Positions 29,877-39,111 of a DNA stretch of 64,000 nucleotides are shown here, in pieces. The DNA is taken from positions 124,001-188,000 of the forward strand of contig JALBYC010000001.1 in assembly GCA_023212645.1 (NCBI GenBank), in the 5' to 3' direction. The notes below the pieces were generated by a model that searched no databases, was not told the origin of the DNA, and saw only the letters and a list, made by a program, of their open reading frames with translations. The position numbers were made by a program, and so were the translations under genes. Within the stretch, counting starts at the first letter, position 1; every line of letters begins with the position of its first letter. This stretch comes from Farysia itapuensis (taxonomy: Eukaryota; Basidiomycota; Ustilaginomycetes; Ustilaginales; Ustilaginaceae).

Positions 29877-30664
29877 CTAGAGCTTCGCGATTGAGTTGTC
29901 GGCAAAGGGTCCTTTGTACGGCTTTTCAAGCCAGGCGGCGATCTGTTCGAAGCGGTCACTGCCAAACCAGTTGACAGTTTGGCCGTCCTTGTTGCGGGTG
30001 ATTACCATCCAGGGCATGCCGAATGCTCCCTTCTCTTCGGCCAGCACTTTGGCCTCTTCGGCCAGACGGGTGCGCGCCTCTTTTGTCATGCTCTTCTCGA
30101 GCAACGCACTTCGCTTGGCCTGATCAAACAGAGACGCCTGTTCCATGATTGCAGCAAGATCTTGAGCGGTCCCAACCGGCTTATCGTCATGCCAGATGGC
30201 TGCGTAAAAGGCTGCCACCGCCTTTTCCAAATCTTGACCAGAACATTCGTCCGAAATTTGTCGCAACAGCGTCTGGGCGTGCATCGTATTGATAGGGAAT
30301 TCCTTGGTAGGATTCAATGTCACGCCGTAAAAGATGGCGGCCCGTTCTCGTTCATTTCCCATCCAGACCCCCTTGTTCACCACGCTGATCGGAGGCTTGT
30401 TTCCCGACCACTGTCGACGCAACACCTATTCAGTACGGGCACAACCGTATGGCTTGAAGAAGCTTACTCACCTTCATAACGTAGCCGAGATTGACAGGCT
30501 TATACGTCTGTAAGAGGACGCGAATCAGCGGCACAATCTTCTGACCCTACTTGTGTTGCACTTACGATATCCAGATTCCATGCTTTCTGGTATCTGCGAA
30601 TCACCTGGAAGGCGACGTAGCTCCATGGCGAGACGATGTCAAAGTAGAAATTGACCTTATTCAT
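29877..30664 (-). CDS. DsbA-family thioredoxin-fold protein, GST kappa-like, 3 exons
   Basis: Exons are 30664-30566 (33 codons), 30507-30472 (12 codons) and 30410-29877. The introns are GTAAGT...TTACAG and GTGAGT...CGACAG, and all junctions keep phase 0. The 222-aa product begins [19 protein letters not shown], the thioredoxin fold in which CxxC is replaced by SPWS, as in GST kappa and 2-hydroxychromene-2-carboxylate isomerase. The later FGMPWMVI (cis-Pro loop) and [15 protein letters not shown] are typical of the same subfamily. Family role: glutathione-dependent detoxification, often peroxisomal or mitochondrial. It ends in AKL, which resembles a PTS1 (SKL-type) peroxisomal signal, so peroxisomal location is plausible. 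Confidence 0.87.
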
Positions 30665-30799
30665 GATGGTGGTGTGTAGGAACAGACGACTAACGGCAAT
30701 GAAATGTGCAATTGCGGGGAAAAAGAGCCGGTGGAACCGGCGAATTGATTTCGGTGTCGCGGTGACGCGGTGAAAGCGGATTATGCAGCAATATAACAG

Positions 30800-31927
30800 T
30801 TACTCCTCCGAAACATCGGGAATGGTGAGTCCAGCTGCTCGTGCTTTGTCCAGCACGGCATTAGCCTGGAGCAGCATGGGTGCGTCGATCATGACCATGC
30901 GATCACCATCTTTGAGCCCATAGGCTCCCTTGTTTTCCTGTTCAGCTTTCTTGTACAAGTGCAGAATGCGAGCAGCTTTCAAGACGGCCTCCTCGGCCGG
31001 GTTGAAGGTGGTCTGGATTGTATCGACCTGACTGGGATGGATAGCCTGCTTGCCGTCGTAGCCGAGCTCCTTGCCATCGTGACACTCTTCCGTGAGATAC
31101 TCGACATTCTTGTAGTCGACGCATACCATGTCGATTGCCGCAAGGTTGTATGCTTTGGCAATCGTGGCCATGTGTGCTCGTGGGAATAAGAGTGAACGAC
31201 GGTCAGGAGTGCGCAAGATACCCGTAGCCGCACAGTAGTCTTCAGAGGCGAACAGAAGCGCTACGATTTCGACGATAGGTACACCGTCCTTGCTTGGTGT
31301 TTCCTGTCGGATTGTCTCGATGATGCGTGGCATTGCTAGCAGCGACTGTGCCGATTCGATAGACAGGACCAGCGCCAAAGAGCCAAAATCTCCCCCACGG
31401 ATTGCCTTGACCTTGCCCACAATGAAGCGTACATCGTCTTCGTGCTCCACTTTGGGGATGACTAGGGTCTGAAGCTGTCGGCTGGGCAAGACCATGTCCA
31501 GGTCGTCTCCCGAGAGCGTCTTGTCACCCGATGGTGGATTAATGCGCACGGCTAGTTCCGGGCCGGGCCTTTGTGCCGCCTCGAGGGCAAGAAAGACTGT
31601 CTCACGAGCGCTGCCCTTTTTGTGCGCCGCTACCGAGTCTTCCAAATCAAAGATGAGCGTATCTGCAATCGTCGACTGCGACTTCTTGATCATCTTCTCC
31701 GAACTTCCCGGCACGTAAAGCATAGAGCGACGTGAACGTGCTGATGTCTCGGACGCCTGAGTGACTGCTGCTTGTGCATTATTGGTCGCTTCTGGGAGCG
31801 CCAGTGAGCGGGTGGTTACAAAAGATCGTGCACATGGTGGTACAGCAGGACGCCGGAGAGCTCCAGTGACGCTGTTGAACAGAAGTCGCCTTGACATGGT
31901 TGTGAAGGCGGAAGCACTAGTGAACAT
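30800..31927 (-). CDS. Mitochondrial citrate lyase beta-like protein (CLYBL type)
   Basis: 375 aa from the ATG at 31927. The start gives a basic presequence (MFTSASAFTTMSRRLLFNSV ... RSFVTTRS). An upstream in-frame ATG at 32017 would add 30 residues without presequence character. The core is HpcH/HpaI aldolase/citrate-lyase beta: SMLYVPGSSEKMIKKS, FDLEDSVAAHKK, VRINPP, LVIPKVEHEDDV, ALLFASEDYCAATGI, GKQAIHPSQVDTIQ. It has the conserved acidic Mg ligands (E in LEDSV, D in SEDY). Mammalian CLYBL cleaves citramalyl-CoA in itaconate breakdown. That role is plausible for a smut, since these fungi make itaconate, but is not shown here. It is divergent from the aminotransferase, with only 99 bp between starts. 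Confidence 0.88.
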   Translation of the reverse strand: MFTSASAFTTMSRRLLFNSVTGALRRPAVPPCARSFVTTRSLALPEATNNAQAAVTQASETSARSRRSMLYVPGSSEKMIKKSQSTIADTLIFDLEDSVAAHKKGSARETVFLALEAAQRPGPELAVRINPPSGDKTLSGDDLDMVLPSRQLQTLVIPKVEHEDDVRFIVGKVKAIRGGDFGSLALVLSIESAQSLLAMPRIIETIRQETPSKDGVPIVEIVALLFASEDYCAATGILRTPDRRSLLFPRAHMATIAKAYNLAAIDMVCVDYKNVEYLTEECHDGKELGYDGKQAIHPSQVDTIQTTFNPAEEAVLKAARILHLYKKAEQENKGAYGLKDGDRMVMIDAPMLLQANAVLDKARAAGLTIPDVSEE

Positions 31928-32026
31928 ATGTTGCTTGACGTGGGGAACGAGTGCGGCTTTAATATTATCATATTTCTCGAAATTCTGTGCGTCTGTGCAC
32001 CGTACCACCATTGCCATTCATCCATC
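31928..32026. promoter_or_regulatory. 99-bp bidirectional promoter CLYBL/aminotransferase
   Basis: The two ATGs are separated by 99 bp containing an AT-rich block (TTTAATATTATCATATTTC, about 31959-31977) that could serve as a TATA-type element in either direction. Transcripts must start within this space or inside the opposing gene. Confidence 0.5.
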
Positions 32027-33601
32027 ATGTTGGCCGTCAATGCTTTGCTCCAGGCCGTGTCCAAATCAATGAGCGCAGGGACTCAAACAGCCGAGTCCTC
32101 CAATCTGGCTCAGGGCATGTCAGATGTATCTCTCGACGCCAGCTCAGATGCGCCTCTGTCCAAACGGGGATCTCGCAACGCCGCCTTCTTTGATAAGAAG
32201 ACCGAAGCGATTCTCAAGGTCTTTTCCAACTTGTACGACCCAGATACCAACCCCGAGGGTATCGTAAACATGGGCATTGCGGACAACAGTCTCTGCCGTC
32301 CTGAATTGCTGCGCTATTTCAACGAGCATCGACTGCATCTCTCACCTGGGGAGCTTACGTACGCTGACCGCACTACATCTTCAGCTCGTCTGGTCGACGC
32401 TCTAGCGAACCTCTGGAACAAGTACACCCCAGATTGGCCCGAGGACAATGCTTCCCCTCTACCACTCACACCTGTCAAGCCGGAACACATTGCTATCGCA
32501 AGCGGGGCCACAGGGATTCTCGATGAACTGTTTTGGTGCATCTGCAACCCAGGAGACGGAGTCTTGCTGTCTGCTCCTTACTACAACGCCTTTGATCACG
32601 ACCTGACCGCGCGTGCCGAAACCAAGATTGTGCAGGTAGACCTACCTTCTCCCAGCACTAACGAGGGCAATACACCCAGCTTTGCAGCAAAAACCGTAAA
32701 AGCATACGAAGATGCCCTGCTCAATGCAAAGAAGCATGGAATTGAATGCAAAGTTATACTCGTCTGCAACCCACACAACCCCACCGGTGCTATCTACCCT
32801 AGAGAGACGATCGTCGAACTTGCCAAACTGGCTGCCAAGTATCGTCTCCATTTCGTGTCCGATGAGATTTACGCTAGATCTTGCTACAAGACGCAGGACG
32901 ACGATGCGTCTCACCCGGCGCCCACTTTTGTCAGCATCTTGTCCGTCGACACGGAGCGTGAATGCAACGGTCTGCATCCGTCGCGTGTTCACGTTGTTAC
33001 TTCTGCCTCCAAGGACTTTGGCGTGAATGGATTCCGATTGGGCGTGCTGATTTCACAGCACAACAAGGACTTACAACGTGCCATGTTTGGCGTCGGCATG
33101 CTGTCTCAGGCATCAGCCCCCGCTGGTGCTCTCTGGTACACTTGGCTGGAAGACAAGCCCTTCCTCGAATGGTATTTGCGCGAAAACAGACGCCGAATTG
33201 CCTTGGCGTACAACTATGTCACCGACTGGGCAAAGCACTACAATATTCCCTATGTGCCGAGCAACTCGGGCTTCTTCTTCATGATTGACTTCCGCGCCTT
33301 GCTCCATATAAAGGACGACGATACCCAGGCGTACGCCGAGAGGAAGGACAAAGAAGGGGACTTTGTAGGCAAATTGATCAAGCACAAAGTGTTTGTCGCT
33401 CCTGGAAGTCAGTACCACCATCCAAAACCGGGCTTCTTCCGCTTCACATTTACACAGTCTCCTCAAGCTCTCAAAGTGGGTCTTGAACGTCTGGAGAAGG
33501 CGCTCGGACTCGAGGGAGAATTCGAGAAGAGCAGACCCCTTCTCGATCTCGACAAAGACGGCCAACCCGCTCCCCTGCCCAAACGACCAACTAGAGACTA
33601 G
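32027..33601 (+). CDS. ACC synthase-like PLP aminotransferase (class I/II)
   Basis: Intronless, 524 aa from the first ATG of the frame. Fold-type I aminotransferase motifs are present: GIADNSLCRPELLRYF, the substrate and phosphate loops (ASGATGILDELFWCICNPGDG, APYYNAFDHDL), NPHNPTGAIYPRE, VSDEIYARSCY, and the Schiff-base Lys329 in TSASKDFGVNGFRLGVL. The C-terminal R of GFFRFTFTQ is the carboxylate-binding region. The NPHNPTG and SKDFGVNGFR forms are closest to the fungal 1-aminocyclopropane-1-carboxylate synthase-like group. Most fungal members act as amino acid transaminases rather than in ethylene synthesis, so the reaction is left open. A 60-residue polar head precedes the domain. Confidence 0.87.
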   Translation: MLAVNALLQAVSKSMSAGTQTAESSNLAQGMSDVSLDASSDAPLSKRGSRNAAFFDKKTEAILKVFSNLYDPDTNPEGIVNMGIADNSLCRPELLRYFNEHRLHLSPGELTYADRTTSSARLVDALANLWNKYTPDWPEDNASPLPLTPVKPEHIAIASGATGILDELFWCICNPGDGVLLSAPYYNAFDHDLTARAETKIVQVDLPSPSTNEGNTPSFAAKTVKAYEDALLNAKKHGIECKVILVCNPHNPTGAIYPRETIVELAKLAAKYRLHFVSDEIYARSCYKTQDDDASHPAPTFVSILSVDTERECNGLHPSRVHVVTSASKDFGVNGFRLGVLISQHNKDLQRAMFGVGMLSQASAPAGALWYTWLEDKPFLEWYLRENRRRIALAYNYVTDWAKHYNIPYVPSNSGFFFMIDFRALLHIKDDDTQAYAERKDKEGDFVGKLIKHKVFVAPGSQYHHPKPGFFRFTFTQSPQALKVGLERLEKALGLEGEFEKSRPLLDLDKDGQPAPLPKRPTRD

Positions 33602-33652
33602 CTAGACTGCGTTTGTGAGTAGATCATGTATGTATTACAATATTCTCGTGTG

Positions 33653-34909
33653 CTATAGCCGGCGTGGTTTGCGACCGGCGTTTGACAGGTCGCCTTCGTC
33701 GCTGTCGTCTGCTTCAATCTGGATGACGTGGTGTGGATGTTCTTGTGCCGTCTCGTTGTGCGGACGTTGACTGCTTTTCTGGTACGAACTAGAGTGGTGG
33801 CCAAATAGATGCTCTTGCTCTCCCCCATCTTCTAGATCTTCTTCCACCTCGTCGTGGTTTCCTGCAGAAGTAGCGTGGGCTGTACGCCTTTTTGCAGCCG
33901 CCTTGACTCGCATTGCATCTTCGTCTTCTTCCGTCTTTTTGCGGTACATGTAGCTCTGGGCAAGGATGCACAGGTCGATACTCAGCTGAAACACAGCACA
34001 CGTCGTGAACTGGGCAGGACTCTGTTTGAGCAAAAAGTAGAGCAGCTTGAACGAGTCACCCCCCAACCAGCCGACCAGTACTGACGGCCGGAAGCCGGCC
34101 AGCGACTTGCGTCTGTAATTCGCAATCAGCTGCGGGATGGGTAGCGTACTCTCCATCCCTAGGGCTAAGTAGCCCAGCGTTGCAACAAACGTGGTCGACG
34201 AGCCGAGGATGAGATACAGTACACCCTGCAGGGCGACGTAGAAGCCGAGGAAGTACAAGTAGGAATCATAGTCCTGCCACTGCCAGAAATCGAGCGGTCG
34301 TCGGCCTTGCCCAGGTTTGAGTGCTGACAGGAGGTTATGTCCTAGCCTCGGTGCGGGACTTGAGCTGGGAGGGGCGCTTCTTGGTCCGGCCGACGAGTGC
34401 ATGTCGGTAGAGTTGACCATCCCGTAGGCCGATTTTCGACCCCATTGCAAACCGAGCGTGGCTAGCAGAGGTTGCTTGTTGGGGTAAGATTCGTCTTCGC
34501 CTTCCTCATCGTTGTTGGGTCCGGCTTGACTGGTGGATGCTGAAGGTTGACTGCTGCTGGGGGGTGCGCTTGTTGGGAGCTCTTCGTCGGCCGGAGCCTG
34601 AAACACGACACGCGAGCCATCACTCGAGATGCTCTTGCTGTTTGCAGTTACCGGTCGGAACCGAATGCACAGATTCAGTAAGCCAAGTTGGGAGACAATC
34701 ATGAGCACAGATTGGAGCAAGAGAGCAAGCTCGAATCGCTCGCCCAGCCAGAAGAAGCAGCGGGTAATGTTGGCGATCAAGAGCACGGCACACACGTCGT
34801 GTGAAAAGCCACGAGCATCCTGCTTGCGATAAATCGAGTAGGCCTGGTCTGCGTACACCAGCGGTGCGCCGATGGCCATCCCCAGCGACGCTAAGGTCGC
34901 TATACTCAT
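33653..34909 (-). CDS. PQ-loop membrane protein, Any1/PQLC1 (SLC66A2) type
   Basis: 418 aa from the ATG at 34909; upstream the frame continues only with a GTG. It contains two PQ-loop bundles. The first is at residues 1-85 (GAPLVYADQAYSIYRKQDARGFSHDVC). The second follows a Ser/Pro-rich loop of about 110 residues (STLPIPQLIANYRRKSLAGFRPSVLVGWLGGDSFKLLYF). Seven or so hydrophobic helices are visible. The first bundle keeps PLVY-DQ instead of PQ. This matches yeast YMR010W/Any1, a Golgi/endosomal modulator of phospholipid flippases. The C-terminus (EEVEEDLEDGGEQEHL ...) is charged and cytosolic. The exact cellular role is inferred from family. Confidence 0.82.
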   Translation of the reverse strand: MSIATLASLGMAIGAPLVYADQAYSIYRKQDARGFSHDVCAVLLIANITRCFFWLGERFELALLLQSVLMIVSQLGLLNLCIRFRPVTANSKSISSDGSRVVFQAPADEELPTSAPPSSSQPSASTSQAGPNNDEEGEDESYPNKQPLLATLGLQWGRKSAYGMVNSTDMHSSAGPRSAPPSSSPAPRLGHNLLSALKPGQGRRPLDFWQWQDYDSYLYFLGFYVALQGVLYLILGSSTTFVATLGYLALGMESTLPIPQLIANYRRKSLAGFRPSVLVGWLGGDSFKLLYFLLKQSPAQFTTCAVFQLSIDLCILAQSYMYRKKTEEDEDAMRVKAAAKRRTAHATSAGNHDEVEEDLEDGGEQEHLFGHHSSSYQKSSQRPHNETAQEHPHHVIQIEADDSDEGDLSNAGRKPRRL

Positions 34910-35398
34910 GATTACTGCAACGTCGTCAAGCCGTTCCAGTGAATCCACATGTGTTCATATCTCCCAAATCACGGACTGTATCCCGAGTTCCGAACCAATC
35001 ATTCAATTTCACTCACACTCAGGCTACCAATCGTGAATATACCCCGAGCTGACCGAGGAGGTGCATATTGCTGAGAATGATCCTAGATGCAATTGTCACC
35101 GGATAGGGTCACAGCGGTCGGGAGGCGACAATGAATAGCGCAATGAAGTATGTTCGAGTGATCTAGTCACACTGAATTGTGGAAAGTAGACTCGATGGGG
35201 TTCCTCGCCAGTGCACAACTGTGCCAAAAGGCTGTTCGGGTCCCGCCAGGGTGGGATGGCGGTGCTATCTGGCATGCGAATGCGGCTGCCAGGGCCAACG
35301 GCTCTGCCGGCCATGACTATGCGTGCTCCCTATCATGCCCACTGAGATCAAGTTTGCCCTATGTCAGGCACATACAAAACGTCGAACGACATCCTGTT
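34910..35398. other. Intergenic, upstream flank of the PQ-loop gene
   Basis: No gene is supported. Only short frames without motifs occur on either strand. The 5' end of the PQ-loop transcript must lie here. Confidence 0.45.
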
Positions 35399-35546
35399 AA
35401 CTGACAAATTACCTATCCGCTACCGACAAATGACCTCTACACTACCGACAAATGCCCTCGTTTTGACCGACAAACCACCTCCTTTTGACCGACAAATATC
35501 CTCTCCGCTACCTACAATCAACCTCTCCGCTACCGTCACATTCCTC
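35399..35546 (+). repeat. Degenerate 22-bp tandem repeat, seven units
   Basis: Successive units read approximately CTACCGACAAATGACCTC plus three to four bases (variants AACTGACAAATTACCTATCC, GACCGACAAACCACCTCC, CTACCTACAATCAACCTC, CTACCGTCACATTCCTC). The spacing is 21-23 bp. Copies differ at several positions, so the array is old. It is not coding in any continued frame of interest. Confidence 0.75.
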
Positions 35547-35875
35547 GCTCACACAGCAGCCAGGCACGTATACAGATCAAATTGGGAATGAGCAGGTTTG
35601 CAATGACTATGACATGCGAGAATCAGGTCTACCTGGAGCTTGAGCGCGTGTTCTAAGACCTGGTTTCGAGTACAAGGACACTAGTTACCGTTCGCGAGCT
35701 GGCGAAAGACGCTGCCTTAGCTTACTTACCTCTTTCGCTTGCTTCTGCCGGTCCCGCGTGCACCCGCCGAACCAGCCGTGCTCGACTGCAAAAAGCAGCC
35801 GCCAAAAATCCGAACCAGGTCCAGGAGGTGCTTGTACACGACTGGGCAAGCAGACTCGCCCAGCTCTTCCTTCTG

Positions 35876-36873
35876 TCAGCCAGCGATCAGGCAAGCGAGC
35901 ATGAGCACGCTGAAGCAGCGAGCTGCGTTCTGCTTGCTGCCGAAGGCGCCTGGCGTAGCGAGCGCGCCCAGCCGATCGCCAGACGACCAGGACCAAAGCG
36001 CATCGTGGCCGAAGTTAGCGCCTAGCTTGTCGGGGTCTTCGTCCCAGACTTCGAGCTTGTCTGAGATCGCCCGCACCCAAGCATCCAACTCCACAGCCAC
36101 GGTGCCTGCCCAGTCGGCATCCGAGCTCTTCGAGGCACGGTACAGGAATCCGACGAGCTCTCCGCGCTCGTCGAAACTTCCCATAACGTTCCCTGTCTTC
36201 AACTGCCCGTGCAGGGCGTTGACTTGCCAAGCAATGGTTCAAAACAGGTCAGCTCAGATGTCTTTCATGCAGATGCCGGTGAAGACACAATCAGGTGGCA
36301 ATCGACTCTGCAAGTCAGCCAAGACTTGCCGCTGCCGAAGCTGCCTGCCTTGCGTCTTCGCGCCGGACCTTTCTCCCCATCTCGGAAGTGTCTCTGTAGG
36401 AGACACTCGGCCTTCCAGCTCGTGTGAGCCCAGGAGACCTCGACACAACGCTCCTCCAGCTGCCTGATGGCGTAAAGCACGTCTGGGCTATGCTTCGCCT
36501 CCAGCATCTTCAGGGTCAGCCCCGGCCTTGCGCCCTGGCGCTGCGCACAGGCAGCCAGTGTCCTCGCTATCATGCGGATTTCCCGCCGTATGACTCGGAG
36601 ACGCGCTCTGCCGGACGGACTATCCCGCAAGAGCTGTCCTTCGGCGTCCACCAGCATTGTCTCGCTGGTCAACGAATGGAGCGGTCTATTGAATCTTGCC
36701 ACTGCCGCTTCTGGCCAGTAGAGCCTGGTCTTCTTTTCGTCGTCCGTCAGAGTGGGGTTACTCGACCGAAACGAGGATAAGTCTGCAACTTGTTGCTGAA
36801 GCTCGGCGAATTGAGCATTCGCGTCGGCCAGCTGCTCCTCAGATTTGGTGCTTCGACAGTTCCTTAGCTGCAT
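35876..36873 (-). pseudogene. Unrecognised gene, disrupted (copy 1 of a duplicated segment)
   Basis: Protein-like sequence on the minus strand, broken by frame changes. The 5' part (36873 to about 36310) has a coiled-coil head (SEEQLADANAQFAELQQQV) and a block SGRARLRVIRREIRMIARTL followed by LEAKHSPDVLYAIRQLEERC. Another frame then continues as VLADLQSRLPPDCVFTG to 36254. Two in-frame stops follow. The same frame then reads WQVNALHGQLKTGNVMGSFD and on to 35876, ending CLIAG. Continuous protein-like quality across stops suggests a decayed gene, though undetected introns cannot be excluded. I recognise no family. Confidence 0.45.
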
Positions 36874-36954
36874 CAGGTACTGCTTGAGGGAAAAAAGCCT
36901 CGGTAAACAGTGTCTTTGCGACTCTTACGAGTCGCGAGTGATCTGTCGCCAGTT

Positions 36955-37140
36955 CTGTAGACGCAACGCTCCTCAAGCTGATGGATAGCGTGTAGAACGT
37001 CTTAAAAATAGCATCTTGAACGTATATCTCGACTTTGCGCACTTGCGCTGTGCACAGGCAGACAGTGTCCTTGCTACCAGCCGGACGTCACGCCGTATGA
37101 CGCGGAGACGCGCTCTGCCGGACTTAGGGTGCCGGGCCCA
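36955..37140 (-). pseudogene. Diverged, frameshifted copy 2 of the same segment
   Basis: The DNA repeats about 170-180 nt of copy 1 (36436-36612) with many substitutions. On the minus strand it reads SGRARLRVIRRDVRLVARTL and YTFKML. After loss of about nine to thirteen nucleotides relative to copy 1, a shifted frame continues DVLHAIHQLEERC, which matches DVLYAIRQLEERC of copy 1. It is a gene fragment, not an intact gene. Confidence 0.6.
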
Positions 37141-37652
37141 GGAGGCAATCATCAGATGAGGAAAGAGGAGAGAAGCGAGACAGCCCACAACAAGCTTTAG
37201 CAGGTGGACTCGTACGCCTGCGAGCGTCAGTTGTCTTGGGCGAGTCACTGGGAGAGGCAATCAGGACAGACGCACAGCAGATTGGTCGTTGCTTACCACC
37301 GGGTCCTCCTTTAAGAAAGTCAGCTCTCCTGCTCGCACTTCGTTGGCAGCGCTTGTTCCTTGACATCGTCTCTTACAGTCAGCTGAGATCCAAAACTGAT
37401 CAGTAGCAGATGGTGTCGTTATGTTTCGCTGTATACAGCTTTGTCATCCCAGTCAAATACTTCGACAAGACTGGACATGACCGATGAGACTCGCAACCCT
37501 TGAAACCGTTGAATGGCGCTAATATACCTACTGGACGCCCCTGGATGGGTTTTACCTCGATATGACGACCACTCCAGTGGTGTATACAGATCATTGTCTT
37601 GTCCAAGATGTTGACAGCAGGATCAGCACATTGAAGTTACTTGCGACTGCCT
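37141..37652. other. Intergenic, no supported gene
   Basis: Short frames only. Part of it could be the decayed 5' end of copy 2, but similarity to copy 1 cannot be followed beyond about 37140. The 3' flank of the nuclease gene lies at its right end. Confidence 0.4.
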
Positions 37653-38741
37653 CTAGCGTCCTGGAATGGGCTTGGGGGCTGTGAGCGTCTTGGACTTGTT
37701 GCTGAAATCGCGTACAATAATGGAGCACTGGACAGTATCACACAGCTTCTTGGCGCTCTGCTTGATCGCCGAGGGAAAGAGTGTCAAACCTGCTGCTCGT
37801 TCGACCGACTCGAGCGGCACAACAAAGCTTTCTAGCGGAGCTTCGTTCGGGATGACGCTATTGGGCATAACAAAAGCGCCTAGAGCCATCAAGCCGCTGC
37901 TCGAGCCGACCATTTTGCTGGTGATAAGGGATGCAGTCGATGCCTTCCAGTCTGGCTTTGGCCCGTAGGCCGCTGCGTTTTGATCGGCAACACCTACGCC
38001 CAACACAACTTTTGCAAAGTGAGTCGGCACGGCGATGCTCGGCGGATTGCCAATGACTTCGTACGACACTCGCCACTTTTCGTCTGCATGCTGACGCGGT
38101 AGATACAGAGGAATGGTGAAAACGTATAGGTCGGCAAAACGGCCAGTGAGCCTACGAACGAAGTCCTCTGTGTGTGCCCAGTAGTCTCGGTTCATCCCTT
38201 GACCTACTTGGGGGGCAATGTTGGTAAGCAAGAAAGTCTCGTCCATGGCAAGCTGTGACGACTTGGCGTCTGCAGCAGGCACCATGTGTCCACGGTCGTA
38301 GCCCGAGCGGAAATAGTCGGCCAGCTTTGCACGGAATATCTCTGGCACGCGCACGTCTTCACGAAAGACTGAGTTCGAGCGATCTGGTTTGGACGGAACG
38401 GACCCAGGTGGGCCGACGGGTCTTTGCAGTGATGCTGCGGTAATATGTTGTGCGGTCCATGAAGGGTGCCGCAACCTGCGATCGTAAGAGGATACATAAG
38501 CTGTGTGCTTGAGAAAGTCAGCTACAGGTCCCGGATAGCCAGCAGGACCGAGTGCATCAGATGCAGAATACGCCGCTCCAACGCTAGGCTCGGCATCGAT
38601 AGGAGCTGATGAAGACGACGGTGGAGTTACGAGTTGCTTGTTACGACGTTCTGTACTCGTCCGGCCGGTGAGCAAGACAGCAGCACCAGCTCCAAGCGCT
38701 AGGCCTCCTGTGAACAATCCTGCCTGGACCACGTAAGACAT
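37653..38741 (-). CDS. NUC1: Mitochondrial nuclease Nuc1/EndoG type
   Basis: 362 aa from the ATG at 38741 (a TTG would extend the frame by eight codons). The N-terminus MSYVVQAGLFTGGLALGAGAAVLLTG is a membrane-anchoring mitochondrial signal, as in yeast Nuc1. The beta-beta-alpha-Me nuclease core follows: SYDRRLRHPSWTAQHITAASL, then DRGHMVPAADAKSS with catalytic His152, FLLTNIAPQVGQGMNRDYWA with the metal-binding Asn, and YVFTIPLYLPR, corresponding to the usual VxTGPLYLP with Gly-Pro changed to Ile-Pro. Family role: sugar-non-specific DNA/RNA endonuclease of the intermembrane space, active in mtDNA turnover and cell death. The C-terminal 40 residues are basic. Confidence 0.93.
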   Translation of the reverse strand: MSYVVQAGLFTGGLALGAGAAVLLTGRTSTERRNKQLVTPPSSSSAPIDAEPSVGAAYSASDALGPAGYPGPVADFLKHTAYVSSYDRRLRHPSWTAQHITAASLQRPVGPPGSVPSKPDRSNSVFREDVRVPEIFRAKLADYFRSGYDRGHMVPAADAKSSQLAMDETFLLTNIAPQVGQGMNRDYWAHTEDFVRRLTGRFADLYVFTIPLYLPRQHADEKWRVSYEVIGNPPSIAVPTHFAKVVLGVGVADQNAAAYGPKPDWKASTASLITSKMVGSSSGLMALGAFVMPNSVIPNEAPLESFVVPLESVERAAGLTLFPSAIKQSAKKLCDTVQCSIIVRDFSNKSKTLTAPKPIPGR

Positions 38742-39111
38742 GATCGATGATGTTGAAGCACGCAAGACGTTCCGTCCGGGACGAGATCGGTGGACCGGAA
38801 AAGATCAAGAAGATCGAGACGATCGAGAAGAAACACTGATCGATGGACTTTACCGCTGATCGATGGACTTTACCGGAAAAGAAACAATTGTGAATTACAA
38901 TTCACTGCACTACATTTCACTACACATGCTCGATGTGCTTGATGCTAGCAATGCTTTCGCGCTGTGGGCTGGACGGCTGCCTGGCTGGCGCTGATACTAT
39001 GGCCATGCGGCTTGTGCTCCTGTACTGAGCGCTTAGTTTGCTATCATATTACCATTAGCAATACTTGCTTGTTGATAATAATTGCTGTATGCTATGACAT
39101 GCTGCGATTGG
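38742..39111. other. NUC1 upstream region
   Basis: 370 bp with the 20-bp duplication, a 7-bp inverted repeat GTGAATT-AC-AATTCAC at 38890-38905, and CACTACA-type repeats. No coding frame is supported. Confidence 0.5.
38836..38875 (+). repeat. Perfect 20-bp direct duplication upstream of NUC1
   Basis: CTGATCGATGGACTTTACCG occurs twice head to tail with no spacer, 95-135 bp upstream of the NUC1 ATG. The flanking GATCGAGA-type units make the stretch low-complexity. It could duplicate a binding site. No known motif was recognised. Confidence 0.85.

Noticed and set aside
31928..32026. N-terminal extension of the aminotransferase frame to 31928
   Set aside because: The extension begins with TTG and spans the bidirectional promoter. 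The first ATG is 32027.
36265..36873. 202-codon frame as an intact gene
   Set aside because: Its last 40 or so residues are less protein-like than another frame, and the family resemblance to the second copy and following sequence suggests frameshift decay.
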